Source: Enoplolaimus lenunculus
Taxonomy: Eukaryota > Nematoda > Enoplea > Enoplida > Thoracostomopsidae
DNA length: 64,000 nt
Direction: 5' to 3'
NCBI GenBank assembly: GCA_030248215.1
Contig: JASANG010003834.1
Coordinates: forward strand, 1-64,000
The notes below the pieces were generated by a model. The model was given only the letters and a program-made list of their open reading frames with translations, was not told where the DNA came from and made no database searches. Of the stretch, positions 11,655 through 25,729 are shown piece by piece; positions within the stretch are counted from its first letter, which is position 1, and every line of letters begins with the position of its first letter. The position numbers and the translations under genes are program-made.

Positions 11655-14030
11655 GTAAGTATAACCCTAAACCCAAGTTTGAACCTAAATTTAGGCACAT
11701 TGAAAATGTCAAATGCCTGTGATAAAGTATCGGATTTCACCTAATAAACAGGCGGAGCAAAACATTACAACATTTGGCACATGTAAAAATCACGGGCGGA
11801 ACTGTTTTTTGTGGGACTAGAATAGAATAAGCTTAAGGTTTAGACTTTTTTGCTTGGTTTAGGCTTAGGCTTAGGCTTAGGAATAAGCTTATACTGTTCC
11901 GCCACTGTTCTTTACATTGGCCCAACATTTTGAAGCTTTTTAATTTTAGAACGACCGCGTACTAAATTAAAATAAAATAATACCTTGAGATAAGCGCGCC
12001 AGAGCGCAAATCTAACTTAGTTTTAGGCATCGCTCTTTATATCACTATGCTTTATAAAAAGTTGAAGTTTGTGACACCAATGAAAGCGCTATTAATCCAC
12101 TCATAATGCGTTGATTTGTCACGCAATTTTAGCATGCCTTAGGTGAACATTAATAGCTCAATATTGTCGAGTCTTCGTTTGTGTTGAGAGCGTGGACAAC
12201 AGAACGTATGGAACGAAACTGCCAAACTTTTGTGACTTTTTGGATCCTGACGTGTTAGCTTTTAGAATAAACTGCTAGCAATTTGAATTTTCATGTCATA
12301 CGTTTAGTGGAGTATATATCGCTTTTTTGCATAACTGCAACAGAGTAGGCTTATAGGCATCTATAAAGAATTTATTCGCTTACGTTTTAGGCTAAGACAT
12401 AGGTTTAGACTTGGTTTTACATCTTTGCTTACTCTGATGCTTAAGGTTAGATATGGGCTTTTAGCGATAGACTGCTGTGACCCCCCTCTACAAATAAACA
12501 TTCAGTGTTCAAGTAAATACGAATGAAATATTGCACAAAATATTTTTATCGTAAGAAAGTGCGAATTTTAATAACACCGTCATTACAGGTTGTATAGCCG
12601 CAAGCATTATATTCCATTAGTGAAACAGTGTTTTCGGCAAATCTTAAATTTGTCACATAGTTCTCACAATTGACCATATTTTAAAATGTGCACAACACCT
12701 ATCACCTGGTTATTTTTAACATTTACAAGACCTATCATTGACAGGTATTTCAAATTTTAAACCAGTAAATGGTGTTTTTAGTACTTCTATTCAAAAAGAA
12801 ATGTTTTCAATTTCCTATTGGAGAATTGGAAGTTTCATTGTCCACCCAATGGGCGCAAGTTAAAGTGGCTCATGCATTAGACACATTTTAAAATTCTGGG
12901 CGCATTTGCTTAGACGTGGTGCCTAGAAACATGGTAACTTTGCTTGTAAGTCAACGAAATCCCTTGTATGCCACTCCTGAAATATTTAGCCAATTTTTAC
13001 AGGGGCCGGCTACGGGCCTGTCGCATACGAGTTTCGACTCGTAGCACAATTGAGATCTGCAGTTCTCGGCAGTTCGCTTATTCGAAATGGTATAATTGAG
13101 AATACAGCTCTATGAGGCAGTGGCTTCATTTTTTATACCGCAACGGTATATGGTTCACAATTTCCGCTGTTCTAAGAACTAGAGCCAATTTGTTCAAACA
13201 CAACATATCATACCAGTGTTAAAAACAGGCCCGCAGCCAGCTCATGTTGCTGGAAGAGGGGCTAAAAACATTTTTCAGGAGCGGTATACAAGGGTTTTTG
13301 ATTACTTGCAAGCAAAGTAGAAAATTTTCTATATAGTCGGAGGGGCAAAAGTCGTGTGGTGAGCTGCATTCCACCAGCTGTCCACCCTATTACCCATGGA
13401 CCCGGTGAAAACTGTGCCTGTATAAGTCTAAAATGAAAAATAAACAATATTGTAACATGATCTTTTTCAACAATAAAGACTGGCGAAATTTTGCTATTGA
13501 AACTACGGCCCATGTTGCTTTTAGGGTCGTCCAAGTTGCTGCTGGATCTATAAAACAGTAGGTTTAGATTCTATATTATATTTTTTGCTTAGGCTTAAGC
13601 TTACGCTTAGGCTTAGGCTTAGGAACACATTTTTGCAACGCTTAGGCTTAGTAAGACTTAGGCTTAGGAATACGCTTAATCTGCTGATACGCCCTCAAAA
13701 GTAACATTAGCCGAAATTACTATCTGCAGACTATTTGTGATTTGTATCGTATTTTAATTTTTAAAATATACCTGCTATTTTGAACACTTAAATGCGTTAG
13801 GTCTGCACTGGCTGATCAAAGCGGTCGCCTGCCTAGGCCATGTCCGCGAATAGAGATTTAAACTAAAATTTTCTATTAAGATTTAGCACTGAATTGTGTT
13901 ATCTGAATCCATCGCTAGTTTAGTTGTTGTTCAACGCAGCTAATTTAAAAATAATTGAAGTTTATTTTATTCCTATGAGAAAACTTCAAAATGATGCTGT
14001 AGCATAAACTAGAATTAAAGTACATTCTCA
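11655..14030. other. Non-coding stretch with MITE remnants
   Basis: 11780-11923 is an M2 copy (CATGTAAAAATCACGGGCGG to TGTTCTTTACATTGGCCC) with a TTAGGC array. 13507-13713 is an M3 copy, also with TTAGGC. 12970-13350 contains pieces of the GGGGCTAAAAAATTTTC family described at 16905-17050. No exon is supported. Confidence 0.65.
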
Positions 14031-14037
14031 TTAATAT

Positions 14038-14841
14038 GACGCTTCAATGTCTAGTGTCTACTATGAATGTCTCTTGCGATAATGACGCCTCAATGTCTAG
14101 TGTCTACTATGAATGTCTCTTGCGATAATATGACGCCTCAATGTCTAGTGTCTACTATGAATGTCTTTTGCGATCATATGACGCCTCAATGTCTAGTGTC
14201 TACTATAAATGTCTCTTGCGATAATATGACGCCTCAATGTCTAGTGTCTACTATAAATGTCTCTTGCGATAATATGACGCCTCAATGTCTAGTGTCTACT
14301 ATGAACGTCTCTTGCGATAATGACGCCTCAATATCTAGTGTCTACTATGAATGTCTCTTGCAATAATATGACGCCTCAATGTCTAGTGTCTACTATGAAT
14401 GTCTCTTGCGATAATGACGCCTCAATGTCTAATGTCTACTATGAATGTCTCTTGCGATATGACGCCTCAATGTCTAGTGTCTATTATGAATGTCTCTTGC
14501 GATAATATGACGCCTCAATGTCTAGTGTCTACTATGAATGTCTCTTGTAATAATATGACGCCTCAATATCTAGTGTCTACTATGAATGTCTCTTGCAATA
14601 ATATGACGCCTCAATGTCTAGTGTCTGCTATGAATGTCTCTTGCAATAATATGACGCCTCAATGTCTAGTGTCTACTATGAATGTCTCTTGCAATAATAT
14701 GACGCCTCAATGTCTAGTGTCTACTATGAATGTCTCTTGCAATAATTTGACGCCTCAATGTCTAGTGTCTACTATGCATGTCTCTTGCAATAATTTGACG
14801 CCTCAATGTCTAGTGTCTACTATGAATGTCTCTTGCGATCT
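14038..14841. repeat. Minisatellite, 44-49 bp x 17
   Basis: Seventeen head-to-tail units begin ATGACGCCTCAATGTCTAGT and run through CTACTATGAATGTCTCTTGC. Starts are near 14038, 14082, 14129, 14177, 14225, 14272, 14318, 14367, 14413, 14459, 14506, 14554, 14602, 14650, 14698, 14747 and 14795. A subgroup with CAATAAT instead of CGATAAT fills the right half, so units spread locally. Three frames are open for long stretches, but units differ by 1-3 bp and break any single frame. Confidence 0.97.
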
Positions 14842-15210
14842 GTCGTCTATCTTGCACCAACCACGTTTCCCTGTGGAATTTGATGTGTGCATTTTGAATT
14901 GTGTGTGGCTTGAATTCTAGAAACGCGTTAAGAATTTTGTTTCGGAATGGTATAAAACTTCATAATGTGGCGGTGACTTAGCTTAATTTATCTAGATTTA
15001 CGGACATTGGCCTGGGTTGGAGCAGCTACTCCCCGAACCTCCTATTTGAATCCCCTACCCCTATAAAAGAACCCACGCCCTAATCGGCTGAAACAAAAAC
15101 CGATAAAGGTTTGCAATGCGTCCTAGCTTCTCACTCGCGAGTTCGGGATCACTCCCCTCTCTGCTTTGGCACTGACATTCGCTTTACTTAACGCGGACCA
15201 ATGAATTGAA

Positions 15211-15612
15211 CAGGGCAGTATAACAGTACAGCATACTCCTAAGCCTAAGACGAAACCCAAGCGTAAGAATGAGGTCACACCTAAGGCTAAGCCTAAGCAA
15301 AAAATACTCTAAATCTTAAGCTTACTCTATTGCAGTTCCGGCCAATGTAAAGAACAGGGGCGGAACAGTATTATAAGCTTATTCTTAAGACTAAGCCTGA
15401 GCCTAAGCCTAAGCCTAAGCGTAAGAATGACTTTATTCCTAAGCCTAAGCCTAAGCCTGACCTAAGCCTAAGCCTAAGCGTAAGAATGACTTTATTCCTA
15501 AGCCTAAGCCTAAACCTAAGCCAAGCAAAAAATAGTCTAAAGCGTAAGCTTTTTTTATTCTAGTCCCACAAAAAACATTCCGCCCCTGATCTTTACAAAC
15601 GTTCTGCACATG
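15211..15612. mobile_element. Two M2 MITE copies with CCTAAG arrays
   Basis: GAACAGGGCAGTATAACAG at 15211 opens the first; 15335-15612 is a longer copy ending CCGCCCCTGATCTTTACA, with two near-identical blocks of GTAAGAATGACTTTATTCCT between CCTAAGCC runs. The duplicated inner block shows the hexamer array can expand inside an element. Confidence 0.75.
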
Positions 15613-16904
15613 ATCATCACATAGGCCCATACACGAAACTACAAACGGGACCAGACTGAAATTTCAGTTTCTTCATCAGTATAGGGACATTTTAATGTTT
15701 AGACTACACTGATTTGGTGGTATATTGCAGTAGTGGCATCATGACTTTGCCATTTCGTTCGCATTCCACATTGTTATAATTGACTTTTATGAGAGTTGTT
15801 TGATCAAAACAATTGATCTGGTTTTTTCCAGAAAACCCGCTTCAAATAAGGTTTTGCATGGACTATTTAAATGCCATAGACTGCGTAAAAGTAACATGAA
15901 TGACAAATGTTTAGCTGTAGTATAGCTTTCATAGTACTGTTGTCAAAATTTCCTATTTTGGCCCAAGTACTGTTTTCAAAATTTGGCATTTTCGCATACG
16001 GATAGCATTAGGATTAGGCTTAAGTTTAGGCTTAAGTTTAAGTTTGTAAGAAATAGTGCGCAAAATTTTGTTTGATCTTAGTACGGTTTATCACCTTGCA
16101 GCTCTGAAAAATGTGCGACTGGGCTTGTCTGTACCTGTTTACGTCGCTGCCCGGCTTATATATGTTGCGCAAAATGTATTCAGTCGAAACGTTAGGAAAA
16201 CCATCCGTCACAACTCGTTTCGACTCCGAACTTTTACATGTTTGCGTTTTTTTTACATTTTCGTTGCGTTTTAGTTATTAACCAAGAGTCGCAATCTTGA
16301 ACACGTCAGTCTATATATTTGAGAGCAAAACTTCTTTTTTTGAAACAGCAAACTTTTGGTTTGAACCCATCGTTAAACAGAAACGAAATAGTTGTCAAAA
16401 AAGCAACTCGCTTATTAATTATTTAAAAACACATGTTCATTCTCACTGCGTACAAGTGTTTTGCTGGCGTATCCAAGGGAGCCACTAAAGGCCGTTGCTG
16501 CGCCAGCTGGGAGTTTAATAACAAAAATTCAATAATGCGATTTTTAGTGCATAAATTTCAATTTGGCCATTGTCGATAGCTTCGCTCGTGAGCCCTTGAT
16601 TCGTTGTTATATTTCACTGCGCTTTCCTGTGCGAAATTTCTTGATCAGCCAGTGCGGTTTGTTTTGTAAAAAAATCCCCCAGCTCACAGTGTATGTTGCA
16701 TGTTTTCGGGGATTAATTTTTAATCATAATTAGATATTTCGGTGGCTATCTATTCAAATTGAGTTAGGAAAAAATTTCAATTCATAATTAAACTTTTTTG
16801 GTGATTTTACTTTTTACCAGGACATTTTTGCAGGGTTTAAATTCAGCGAAAACATTATATACTGAAAAATTTTATTTTTCAACCATCTGTTTTTACACGC
16901 CTGT

Positions 16905-17050
16905 AGCTAGCTCACCTTTCTAGGGGGCTAAAAAATTTTCAAGAAGAGCATATATACAAGGGTTTTCGACGACTTACAAGCAAGCTTGAAAGTTTTCAAG
17001 GAGACAGCAAAATTCTTCCAGAGGAGGCTCAGCTCCCTTCGGACTACGGG
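16905..17050. repeat. Dispersed repeat (GGGGGCTAAAAAATTTTC family)
   Basis: The segment TAGCTCACCTTTCTAGGGGG through TCGGACTACGGG recurs in pieces at 12970-13350, 32690-32840, 33810-33940 and 49110-49200, in both orientations. The shared words are a CTAGCTCAC-like end, GGGCTAAAAAATTTTC, an ACAAGGGTTTTCGA stretch and a GGCTACGGG end. No coding potential; probably a fragmented non-autonomous element. Confidence 0.6.
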
Positions 17051-18570
17051 TCTTTGTCGATAATTAGGATATCATAACTTCATGTAAATCTTTTATAAGC
17101 GAGCGCAACGCAAGAAAATAACTCGTAAAATCCAAAACGTTTGGTTAACATTTAGAATAGCAAAGTAACAGGTAGTTTGAAAGTTGTCATGACAAACACT
17201 CTACGACATAGACCCGGTCCATATTTACTACTGGGACCTTCCCACTACGTCGAAGCCTAAACCTATAAGGGAAAGCCAAAACATAAAGGTAAGTATTTCA
17301 GTTTTCCTGTCTACCAGTGGACAGGCCCTTACTATTGCCATAGGCCGTCTCAAGGCAGTACAGTATTAACAACGCCCAACATATCCATCTGTGCCAGCCT
17401 CCAGGTTTGCATAATAATGAACCAGATTTGCGGCCAAATTATTAACAATGCTATCCTTGTATTTTGACCTTATTGTGTTTGCTGGTCAAATAACGGTTCA
17501 TCAAACAGATATCGTCGCTTTCTAATTTGTCACAGGATATATAACCAATGGCAGATCCATGGGGGGCCACCCCGGCCGTGGCCCCCCCACCCAACAGCAT
17601 CTCGACAAAAAATATATAGAGTGACAATTGCTGTTCCACGCTGTTTATTTCTTTGTTTTATACACAATAGTATAAGCAGCTTATAATAAGCTCCGTCTTA
17701 TTTCCCCTCTCCTCTCATTTGGGACACTACAGTCTGTGTCAAAAATAAGTTTATTACCTGTGAAATTTTGGGCCCCGCCATTTTCAGATCCTGGATCCGC
17801 CGCTGTATATAACCTTTGTAGTTGAACATTCATGCAGCGCTTACAGCAACGAAAATCACGGTCTCGGGGTAAGTCGGGCAAAGGTGCGTTAATCTCACAT
17901 GCTCATCTAAAAGATAACAAGCTTTAAACAAAGTCACTGTTTGAATTTAACCTAGGAATGAAAATCCCATTTATAAAAACCGTGGTGGGTTTGCACCTAA
18001 AATTACATGCCGGCCGGGCCTTATTCTGGTTCAGTCCTGATTTGTTTCCGGTTAAATCGGTTTATATTTCACGATCGCAATTGAGACATAATACGGTAAT
18101 ATAAACGATAATTGCGTTATTTTTTAAAATTTATAGCACAATTATTTTTGCTAATTCACATTTGGTGGTGTGGTCGGCAATTGGGTTTGGTTTCTTAGAA
18201 TAATACAGCTTCGAGCATGTGATGTGTAAACTGAACATATGCCTGTACAGCTGTTTATAGACATAAAAATTATGGCTGAGGGGTTTAAACGTTTGCGTAC
18301 CAAATTGATTTATATCATCGCCGTGTAAATAATTTTTAGGAAACAGTGTCGTTCAAAATAATGCTGCATACATAGGCGGGCCCCGGGTACCCAGATATCG
18401 GGATACTAAAAATATCCGGATGTGTATCCGAAAAGAAGTTATCTGGATAAATATCCGGTAACAATTGATGAATATTCGGATACGAAAAAATATCCAGTAC
18501 CTATTATATACTATTTGCATGATATGTGGCATTAATTTACCTAAACCATAATCTCCTCCAGTGGCGAACA

Positions 18571-19006
18571 TACTGTAGCGACTGAACAAGACGGGGGATT
18601 GATATTTGTTTAGTCTCTCCCCCCATCTTAATCGGTTACTGATTATTATTTATTTTTAACCCACGTGTCACCACCCTTCGTTACTGATATAAGCGGTACT
18701 GCAATTATCCGTTGAATTAAACGTTCATTTATCGTGTATCAAAAGCTTGAGCGATAATGCAGGTTATACTTAGGAATGCACTCTAAAAACATATGTATTC
18801 TTTAAAGTTTCGAACTCAACTGGATTTGGGCTTGAAGTTATTTATGCCCTACAATTAGGGAAAATTCACATTTATGAACTCTAATTAGGGTTTAGGGACT
18901 CTATTCCCTAACAGACTCTGGTTAAGGATACAGACTCTTATTGATTGGGACTCAAAATGAAGACCCCTCTCGTATTATCCCCCCTCTTATTTCGATCACT
19001 ACAGTA
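18571..19006 (+). mobile_element. M1 MITE, both ends present
   Basis: It is flanked by TA and runs from CTGTAGCGACTGAACAAGAC to TTATTTCGATCACTACAG. The interior matches the 52500-52941 copy, including the repeated phrase on GGACTCTAATTAGGG. Confidence 0.85.
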
Positions 19007-19889
19007 ATTGAAATTGGAGCTGGCCCGAATCGAGAAAACGGCTCGTATATTGGTAGCTTAATTCAAGAATAAGCAAATCATTAACCGCAGTGCAATACGT
19101 TTAATAAGCTAGTGCCGTTCCTTATATAACTGTATTCGAATTTCGAGGCGGTCTCTTGTCCCCCCTCACGGTGCAAAACCGTTCGCCGCACAAAACTCTA
19201 CATCAACCTTCAACCTCCAATGTCTCAGCATCATAATTATAAACGGGCGAAAATCAATTATTTTAAAATATGACAGAACAGGCGTCAAAAATGGTATTCG
19301 TTTCATATGTGTTCAGTATGACTTTTTTCCATGATGTCTACATATAAAACCGCTATCAAAGTTTGTCTTCATCATCTTATTTTACCACGGTATATATACC
19401 TATGTAAACAAGGGCGCGACCGGTATTTGTGAAAAACGGTTACGTTCAGTGAAAAAATCTAACAATAAAAGTTTCCGCAAACTGAAAAAGTATATGCAGG
19501 AACCCCCCCCCCGAGATAAAAATCACCAGAGTTTTCACCCCTTACCCCCCGGCATACGCCTTTATCAATAAGTGGAGTCTTGGTAATGTTTGCGCTGCCC
19601 CCAAGGCTTATTATGCGAAGGTCTGCAAAAGTTTAATGAGGTTTCGGTTTCGAAATAGTCTACTTGGTAGTAAAGACTTGTGCCTATTAGACAGTGATGC
19701 CAAGTTGTCTGAAAAGTGTTTCCATATATAAGGACAGTTTAGCGGACCCACGAACAGTCTTTAATACACAATGGTATGGGGGCAGTGGCGGAACCAAAAT
19801 TGTAACGTGGGACACGATAATGTTTTGTTTGTGAATGTTTACTGTTGTAAAAAGCTTGTTTTTAGCGAAATTTTTATATTCGTTATATA

Positions 19890-20220
19890 GATTCATTAAT
19901 TGCGTCGAAGGCTCAAAATTTCGGTAAATCCTGTTGTAACCGGGGCCATATTTTTTCAACTATTTTTCTAGAATTAGAAAGCACATTGTGAGCGTCACAA
20001 ATGAACCATTTGTAGCTCCTCAAATTTTTGAGTACAACGGAACCGGTGTGGGATACAAGTCCCATAGAATTAGGCATTTTGTTGCGCCAAACGTGTCAAA
20101 TTTCTGAAATCGTGTTGTAACGTTGGTATTTTTTCACCTAATTGGCTTGAAAACACATTGCGAGCTTCAATACTTACTTGGACGCAAATTTTTTAATTCG
20201 GCAGAGCCGGTGGGGAAAGC
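19890..20220. repeat. Diverged direct duplication
   Basis: The phrase GAAAGCACATTGTGAGCGTC near 19977 recurs as GAAAACACATTGCGAGCTTC near 20148, with similar flanks (AAATTTTTGAG, ACCGGTG). It is about two units of 165 bp, well diverged. Confidence 0.45.
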
Positions 20221-23200
20221 GGATTTGCACCGTTTGAATCCGACACCGTGATTGATGCTCGTTTGTCTGAACAGCAACAAAAGGTGTAAATGTTGGAAAA
20301 TTTTGCTATATTTAGTCCAAAATACAAAAAAATAAAGAATAAATATCCAAACACCGCTGGGTTTTCAATTTTTTTCAGTTGTGCACAAATTTGACCCATC
20401 AAAACGTCAAATAATTTGAAGTTTGAATGTTGACATAAATGTTTTATTGTTGCCAAATATGGCTCGCGCTGGTAGTTCCACCGGCAAACATTGGTTTCGA
20501 AGGAAACGTTTTACTCGTAAAGTCATGTGCAGAGAACACTGTCCCTCCTCGCATGCCCCTCCTGAAAGTTCGCTGGCTTCAGTCATCCAGCATGTATTGA
20601 ACTGGTAATATGGGCCTGGCTTTAGCTCTGTCGAGACAGCTGCCACTGACAACTGTGGTCGCTTCAAAAAGTGACACAGTTTAAAAACTGTTTTCAGCTC
20701 ATTTAAGTTGATGATTTGTGTAGCAAAAACGATTTTAAGTCAGTAGTTTCACAATATAAGATTTCACAGCTTTCGTTGGGTCAATCGAGCAAAATTTCCT
20801 AAGGTGCTGATGGAGTGCTAATCTCAGCACTTGGATATTGTAGCAGGTGAGATTTTGGGATATTGTTACAAATGATATTATGAACATTACTATGACGGAG
20901 GAAGTTAGATTCGAATGATGAATCCAAGATGTTAAAGCCTGCTTAAGTCAACGCCCAAACGGCACCAGAAACTCTTTTGCGGTTGACCGGTGATGGTGAC
21001 GGTTGTTAACCGGAAGTACTAGCAAAGAAAAGCTTGCACTAGCATTTTTATTGGACTGTAAAGCTCGTGCCTTTGATTTTCGCCTAAAAGTAAACTAACA
21101 ATCCTGTAGCAGTACAGATCTCAATTTTTGGTGGGATTTATGAAGTTGATCACGCTCCTTTAGTTGGCTTCAAGACCAATTTCATAGTTCTCGTTTAGGT
21201 CCTTAAAATTTGGCAGTTTGGGTGTCTGGACCAGGTCGAATTGTTCGTTATGTGACTACTTACTACTTGAACAAAATATCGCGTGCGAAGCGAGCGAAAA
21301 GCTAGACACTTTTGTCTTTTACTCTAGTGCAGAACTTCAGTTTGAAGTCTTCGCGGGCGGGCGATTTTTTTGTATAATACGGAATATTTCTAGGCGCTAA
21401 GAGTTGAAACAGAGTGAGCGAAGGTTCGAAACCAGAATTTTAGACTGATTTTTTGAAGATTTTCGCATGCGAAGTATTGAATCCCCCTGTAACAGTCTCA
21501 AAACATTTGTTTATTCATGAAGTGCGAGGTCTAAACCGCCTAATCGAACCACTTGTCTAGAGCTTATGTAATTGTGAAGCTAAGTGAGATTGGGGTGTTT
21601 GACTTACACGTCTACCATAGCGCCGCAGGCAAATTTTTTTCGAATTGATCAGTGAAAAACATCGCGAACGAAGCGAGCGAGAAACCGTACGCAATTTTTG
21701 TCTAATGTAAATTATGACGCAACTACTGAGTCCGATTGGGGGGTGGCGGTCCCCCGTCTCCCCCTCGGTACGCCCCTACAATTCGAAAAACATTCGTTTA
21801 AACCACGCGTATTCTGAAACTTAGCCAGTTTTTAGCAAAGGTTCAATCTCTGTCTCAATTAGCCTATAGCTTTAATAGCCAATGGGGGGATAAGCAAAAT
21901 GGACTCATCAATAAAGATCACGGGCCGAACGTTTTTCTGTGGGAATGCAATAGAGTAAACTTTGGACTAGTATTTTGCTTAACGCTTACGGTACGTATAT
22001 TCTTACTACTGTTACGGTCCTGTTCTATACATTGGCCACAAAGTGAGTAACATTAATATTTCATGCTGTTCACATAAAAAGTAAATGCGACCGGATACAG
22101 AACATTTTTGTGGGAATATTTGTTGTTTTTGAGCATAATTTTTTGCGAAACGTTCATTTTTATACCAATTTACCTTTTTGCAACAATGATCGTTAATTAG
22201 CAGGTTAACTTGTCTCGTTTTTCATTCTTGGAGATCAATTTAAAGCACAGATGGCAAGCAGTTTGCTTTTTCTGTGTTTTCCGAAATATTGGTGTAAGGT
22301 ACACTGGGTTCGTAGCCAAAACGCGACACAGTGGCTCGCAGTCCATGAAGAAAAATATTCATCCTCGCTTGTAAGTCGTCGGAAATTTTCGCATTTCGTG
22401 AAATTTTTTAAGAAAGTAATAGTTTTGCTTTATATTTAAAGTGGCACCAGAGTCTCAATTTCATTTAGACCAAAGTTAGTATGCATGAAACTCTGTAACA
22501 AATCAATTTAGTCGACGACTTAAGTGTTGTTTACATAAGTTAAGTACGCTTTTAAAAACGATAAAATACTGAAGTTAATAACTTATCACTTAAGTAGGGT
22601 TTCAGAAACTCAGCCAATGATCGAAAACAACGCCTGTGACGCTTAAGTTGTTATAGCCCGAAAGTCAAGCGCTGGAAGTTCATTAATTGTATCGGACCAA
22701 CCTTAAACAACCAGGGGGCTAAATGAAACCAATTTTGCGTTTTTATAAGTACTATATTTCTAAGCCTATGCCCAAGTGTAAGCCTAAGTGTATAACGAGC
22801 TAATACCTAAAGCCTGAGCCAAGCCTAAGCCAAGCAAACAATTAGGCAAAAGCTTAAGATTACTCTATTCCAGACCCACAGAAAAACGTTCCACCGTGAT
22901 GTTTACGTGGGCCCAAATACTTAAGTCACTGACCGAATTTTATGCGCGACAGGATAAAAGCTCAGGCAAATAAGATTGTTGCTTGTTTGTTTTGTCATTA
23001 GCTCAGTACCGACAACTTTTTTGTTTCTGCTCAAAAAGTTAAACATTTGAAAGTGTGACGTTCAGATTTGGGAAATATGCAAAACAGTTGGTACCATAAG
23101 GACGATTATTGCAGGTTGAAACATTTTAACTTACATTCTTCGAGAAACCTTTTGAATCTGTTTCAAACTTACCATCTTACCGCAACAGTGGATGTAGACT

Positions 23201-23545
23201 GGATGATGATGATATAGGATCAATAGCCATTCTTTCTTTGAGTCAAGTTTTGATTAATTTTAATGATAACTTAAATAACATTTTTGGGGTTCAGTTCGAG
23301 CATCATTTTTTGCCGCAACATTTCTATAGATCACCCCCGTTCGAAATACCCTGGATCTAAGTATATTGCATCACTGAGCTACATTTATTTGGATTTTGAT
23401 GACAATACTCCTGAACGCACAATATATATTACATTGTGATGGTATAACAAGAGTCCGTTCATATATTCGGCGAAACGATAAAAAAACACAGGCCGGCAAA
23501 ATCCCAATTTCAGCATAATCGGCAAAATCTACAAATAAAACAAAA

Positions 23546-24102
23546 TTAATTTTGCACATTTATATCAAAAATGCGGTTTAATAGCCGAGCGTACAAAGCG
23601 TCACAGTTTTCAAGGGCTGGAACATAAAAAAAACCATCACAGATGCTGCCGTTCCCTCGCAACGCATATAAACCCGCACGCAAGTACTGCGCATAGTAGT
23701 AGTAGCAAAGATTTGATCGTAATATTTTATCGCTGCTAAATAAAGTTTTCCGCGACCTATGCAGCTGGCTGTTTGCCCCCGTCGAGCTTTCGTCCCTGCT
23801 CACAGTTGTACAATAACAGTCCTCAGCGATACAATACAGGGTCGTCAGGGGTATACAGTAGGTACTACTTTTTACGTACACAACAGACAACGCTTTGTTT
23901 GTGTCCAATAATGTGATTCAAGAGTGTACATAAATGAGTTTGGCCGAAATCGCTCTTTTATATCCTTTTCACATAGTGTTTTTGTCTCTCTGACATTCCT
24001 TTGTTGTACACGTGTGATGTCTAAAACCCTTTCTACACCAGCGTTGCAATAGTTGTGTCCTGGGAGGCAGAGCTGTCTTGCATGCGTCTTAATGGTTTCC
24101 AA
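23546..24102 (-). other. Possible retroelement remnant (Penelope-like endonuclease fragment?)
   Basis: A minus-strand reading at 23872-24102 gives HARQLCLPGHNYCNAGVERV followed by LDITRVQQRNVRETKTL, a spacing of His, Gly-His, Val-Leu, Arg and Glu that recalls the second half of GIY-YIG domains in Penelope-like elements. A second open stretch follows at 23546-23908. The match is from memory only and weak; it could be an unrelated exon or chance. If it is an element, it is a fragment. Confidence 0.25.
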
Positions 24103-25729
24103 ATAAATTTAATTCGCTTATTAATAAACGTTTTATGATTTAAACAATTCTTGGTTGAGGTACAAACTATGAAAAGTTATACATTTTGGTGTAGTTGTTC
24201 GTAGACTAACATTTTAGCCTCGCCCATCCCTGTGAATAACAGCCATGGCGAAACTGCTGGGTTGATGATGGCTTTGTTACTGGTTTCATTGTGTTTTAGC
24301 TATGTGACCAATATGAACTATTGTTTAAAATGTACAAACAGTGTTTTTATTACTACAAGCTGATTGGAGATTGCTTCGTGAAGGAGGTTACCAGTTTTTA
24401 GGTAGGATCCGACGGAAACTTCATACGTTTGCATTGAAGTAGCTGAAAGCAACTGATCAAATAGTTACGCTATACCACAACGCCACGCAATCTGCATCTT
24501 CAACTGCTATTACCGTCGACTATATATTGTCAATTAGCTTCCGGTCAATATAAGCACGGATCTCGATAAGATACTGAGTTCTGAAATAAAATTAGCAAAT
24601 CGTTAATGATAGTTCAGTGGGACAGTCCCGGCCTCGTTTTGGTGCAAGTACGCTTCGTTCACAGATAGCCAGCCGCCTAGGTGTAACCTAAGTAATTAAT
24701 ACAGAGCAACCAGAATTTTTGACAACAAACAATTCGCTCTGTTTAATATAGTAGAAACAATTTTCAGCTCCGCGGGGACGAATATGTCCGCAAACGAGGT
24801 GTAGCACCTTTCTCGCGAGTTCTGCAGTGGGGACCCTGTCGCATAGATATGTACGTCAAAAAGGCTCATTTTGGGATTTGCACGATATGTACCATTGTCA
24901 TTTTGATACGTTAGTACTTTTAATGCTTATATCATGAAAAAATAACTTCTTACAGTTTACTTTAATTATTAATGTATTATTTTTCCATAATTAAAGCTTA
25001 CACATGTGTACATACCGGCAGCGTCAAATTGTTTGATCTTTGCTCTAAAAAGCAGTGCTAGGTCAATATTTAGATACGGCTCGCCTTGTCTTGGTCAAAA
25101 TGACCCAATATCATACTTATTTAAACGCACTTATGTGTTTTAATACGTTTAGTTTAGTCACAAAAACAGGTAAGGGAAACTAGCGGATACAGAGTGGGCG
25201 CCGGGCGGTGTCCGCACGGCCCCATTCGGTAGAAAGTACAGAGTTTCGATATTACAGGTTCATAGCTCGCTGGACAAACGAGAAGTTCAAAAATGTTTTA
25301 AGTCGGCTGTAAGTTTTCTTTCGGATGGGCAAACTTTTTTCCTGTTAAGAAGAGATACAGTGCAGTTTCGTGTTATTTATAGGGTGTACAATTTCATATT
25401 TGACGTTCATTTATAAATTATATTGATAGGAAGCACTCATATACACTGGATCTACCGTGGAAGCCGAACATCGCCTTGAAAATATTGGGAGTAACTAAAA
25501 AGGACCACCCCGGCCTAGCCACACCCCACCCGTCAACAGGAATCAAAACCAAGGTTTCGTATTAACATTTAGCACTAAAATGGCGGTTCGGTATTATATT
25601 TCAATTTGTGACCCCGCCACTGTTCTCGTAGCAGTCTTCAGCCTACGCCTACCACTGTTGTTTACCTCATGCGGGATGTCTTATTCCCGAAATGTCCAAA
25701 CTGAAACGTTTATGTTATTCACAGGATAC

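Noticed and set aside
14038-14841. CRISPR-like array
   Set aside because: Units are contiguous with no spacers, and the DNA is eukaryotic.
14067-14920. Secreted repeat protein encoded by the minisatellite
   Set aside because: Units differ by 1-3 bp, so no single frame holds; the long open runs follow from the stop-poor unit.
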